DNA of 64,000 bases from Membranipora membranacea (taxonomy: Eukaryota; Bryozoa; Gymnolaemata; Cheilostomatida; Membraniporidae): positions 33,020,283-33,084,282 of the forward strand of contig OU612066.1 in the NCBI GenBank assembly GCA_914767715.1, read 5' to 3'. This document shows, piece by piece, positions 62,153 to 64,000 of this stretch. Below the pieces are notes generated by a model. The model searched no databases. It had not been told where the DNA came from and worked only from the letters and a program-made list of their open reading frames with translations. How positions within the stretch are numbered: position 1 is the first letter of the stretch; each line of letters opens with the position of its first letter. The position numbers and the translations under genes were made by a program.

Positions 62153-63235
62153 ATGGAGTGTATATTGAGAGTGTTTGTGGTGTTTTCACTGGTTCATTTG
62201 GCCGTGCATGCCGAGAATATAGAGATAAAAATGCCAGGAGTAAAACCGCTAACAGTGAGTATGTCATGCTGGCCTTCAGGGAGGTATTTCAATAAGAATA
62301 AGCGATGATCTTTGAAACAGATCATTACTTACCTCAAGGTCTTTGCTCATTTGGACTTACAATAGGGGAAATTTGCTCTCAAATCATTTTATCAGAATTG
62401 ATACAAATAGTTCTAACGAGGAGTGAGCTATTTGGGAACAACACACCTGCAGGTGGTGTTCATCCATGCAGTGAACTTATACAGGGCAAACCATCTGAAC
62501 TGATGATTAATGTCACGTAGGGAATCTACCATGAAGAGTGGAGAAGACATTCTACCCTAACGTTTATAAAAACCACCATACCAGGAAGCATTTGTCATAT
62601 TCCTGACTAGACTTTTGCCCCTCGCCAGATTTGCAGTAGCCTTGTCCCACAGCTTCTAATGGCAACGTGTGACAAGGCCCTGCAGATCCAGGTTTTTAAT
62701 TTATTCACCCCAACCACATGATACATTATTACAAAAAGGACTGCATTCATCATGTTTTACAACCTATACAAATCAACAGATTAAAGCCTTGTAATTTATG
62801 TAATTCCAAATCTGTGAACAATAAGCCTATAGTCTTATAATCTTTTACTCCTTGCTATAATCCACCATAAAGCCACTGACTTGATCAAATCAGCTCCTAA
62901 ATCTGTAGGCTTTTTTCATCAATGTTATCGTCAAGCTTAGTCTGTGTTGACAAGCCTTGTCCCCACCTAACAAAGCTTTCAAGACAGACTACATCAAGCT
63001 GTGGCCTATCTGGCAGAACTGATGCACCTTTCCGTGTCCGCTACGAGCTGTAAAGCCACGGCGTTAGGATATGTCCTTACTCTTTCAGCACATCCTGATC
63101 ATGTAATACAGTGAATTGAACAAGCTGTGATTTGAGGAAAAGATGATAACATGCTGGTTTCCTTGTTTTCGTTGTGTTTGTAGGAAGACAAGTATCTGTG
63201 TACTTCTATTCCAGTAACTAAAGAGGGATATATCA
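62153..63235 (+). CDS. PAM: Peptidylglycine alpha-hydroxylating monooxygenase, first two exons (3' partial)
   Basis: Exon 1 (62153-62254) and exon 2 (63184-63235) join in phase 0 and end in phase 1 at gtaagt. Exon 1 encodes a signal peptide (MECILRVFVVFSLVHLAVHA) followed by ENIEIKMPGVKPLT. Exon 2 begins EDKYLCTSIPV. This matches the start of the copper type II monooxygenase (PHM) domain, MPGV-x-P ... D-x-Y-x-C, in peptidylglycine alpha-amidating enzymes. The Cys would be in the first conserved disulfide. PHM hydroxylates the alpha carbon of C-terminal glycine in peptide hormone precursors inside secretory granules, using copper and ascorbate. The copper ligands and any lyase domain lie beyond the window, so it could be a monofunctional PHM or a bifunctional PAM. 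A DBH-like relative is less likely because of the MPGV form. Confidence 0.82.
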
Positions 63236-64000
63236 GTAAGTTTAACTACGTGTAGTTATAATACACTATCCACTAGACAGACAGCAGAATAATTTCGGTC
63301 ATCCTGTTTTCTGTTCTATTGTCTGGGTCATAATAGACCGGATGGGGTGGGGGCTTTGGAGGGGGTAAGAGTCTGGGGGGGGGGCTCAGACAAATAAGAT
63401 CAGGGAGGGGGATATACCCCGATATCCCACCCTCCCTGAGAGGACGAAATTTTGATCCAGTTTACCTGCATTTGGAATTGCATCCACCCCACTGATCAGC
63501 CGCTGTCAGCAGTAGGTTTGTCAGCGGAAGGGTAGTAAACCCAAATGCAGGCAAACTGGATCGAACATGATATAGGGTTATATGCAATGAGGTAGGGAGT
63601 TAGGATTGTACCAAAAATTGTACTGGGAACCTTCTACGTTAGCTGAAATTATACACGGCGGGACCCAACGGAGTTACAACAATCTGTCACTTTGGTGCAA
63701 CAACATAATTCAGCTGATAGAAAGCCCAAAGGGAAGACTGTGCACATCGCACAATACTTTGATATTGGTTCACATGGTTGGCACTGACATATAATATGAC
63801 AATCATGTCGACGGAAGGAAAGGGATACACTGGTGATATATAATACCCCTTAGCTGTGTGTGAAGGAAAACTATAATCAAACCGTCTTGTAGCTTCAGCT
63901 GTAGGCCTAGGCTTCAGGTAGAGACACATATCTTTTACCCCGATAATATTCTGACGATAATAATGATAATAATCTGACGTATGTACATATGTTGCATCAG
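63236..64000. other. Intron of PAM/PHM gene
   Basis: Contains a G-rich hairpin motif (63368-63391) and an inverted repeat (63454-63562). No exon is recognised. Confidence 0.6.
63454..63562. repeat. 22-bp inverted repeat, MITE-like
   Basis: GATCCAGTTTACCTGCATTT (from 63454, arm to 63475) pairs with 63541-63562 with one mismatch; the loop is 65 bp. Confidence 0.7.

Overview
This is a 64 kb stretch of AT-rich animal nuclear DNA. Its genes are split by many GT-AG introns, and it carries dense foldback (inverted-repeat) transposons, tRNA-derived SINEs and LINE tails. The protein families (STOML2, CHMP7, NOLC1, TIMM44, a PHM-type copper monooxygenase, clan-2 cytochromes P450) indicate a bilaterian. 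Small exons of conserved phase combined with these repeats suggest a marine invertebrate such as a hemichordate, cephalochordate or lophotrochozoan. The sequence alone does not settle the clade.

Layout: (1) 1-6.6 kb: the 3' exons of an ankyrin-repeat gene (+). (2) 8.96-11.04 kb: a two-exon gene (+) for an unrecognised 379-residue disordered protein. (3) 12.4-20.35 kb: complete STOML2 (-), nine coding exons, with a 1.25 kb foldback element in one intron. (4) 21.15-22.48 kb: CHMP7 (+), intronless, divergent from STOML2 across about 0.8 kb. (5) 25.1-30.04 kb: NOLC1/Nopp140 (+), six coding exons, one very large repetitive exon. (6) 30.8-35.3 kb and 43.15-48.76 kb: two tandem cytochrome P450 genes (-), each with nine coding exons of matching phase. 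They are separated by 7.9 kb of nested foldback transposons and a SINE. (7) 49.98-55.8 kb: TIMM44 (-), ten coding exons. (8) 55.8-62.15 kb: an intergenic region dominated by a 3.5 kb structure with long inverted arms carrying a minisatellite, plus a SINE, a foldback element and a LINE tail. (9) 62.15-63.24 kb onward: the first two coding exons of a peptidylglycine alpha-hydroxylating monooxygenase (PAM/PHM) gene (+), running off the window.

Most of these exons are too short to stand out as open reading frames. I assembled them by reading both strands for splice sites and checking that every junction keeps phase; each complete gene sums to a whole number of codons. The genes are not one pathway. 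STOML2 (inner-membrane scaffold) and TIMM44 (import motor) are both mitochondrial. CHMP7 acts in ESCRT-III at the nuclear envelope. NOLC1 is nucleolar. The P450s and the PHM protein belong to the ER or secretory pathway.

The most interesting signals are a mosaic of near-identical and strongly diverged exons between the two P450 genes (probable gene conversion); a composite transposon in which one foldback family rides inside another; a pair of tiny perfect inverted repeats sharing a core, one flanked by a 10-bp direct repeat; and the minisatellite-bearing inverted arms near 58-62 kb. I found no CRISPR arrays, operons or rRNA genes, and no intact tRNA gene.
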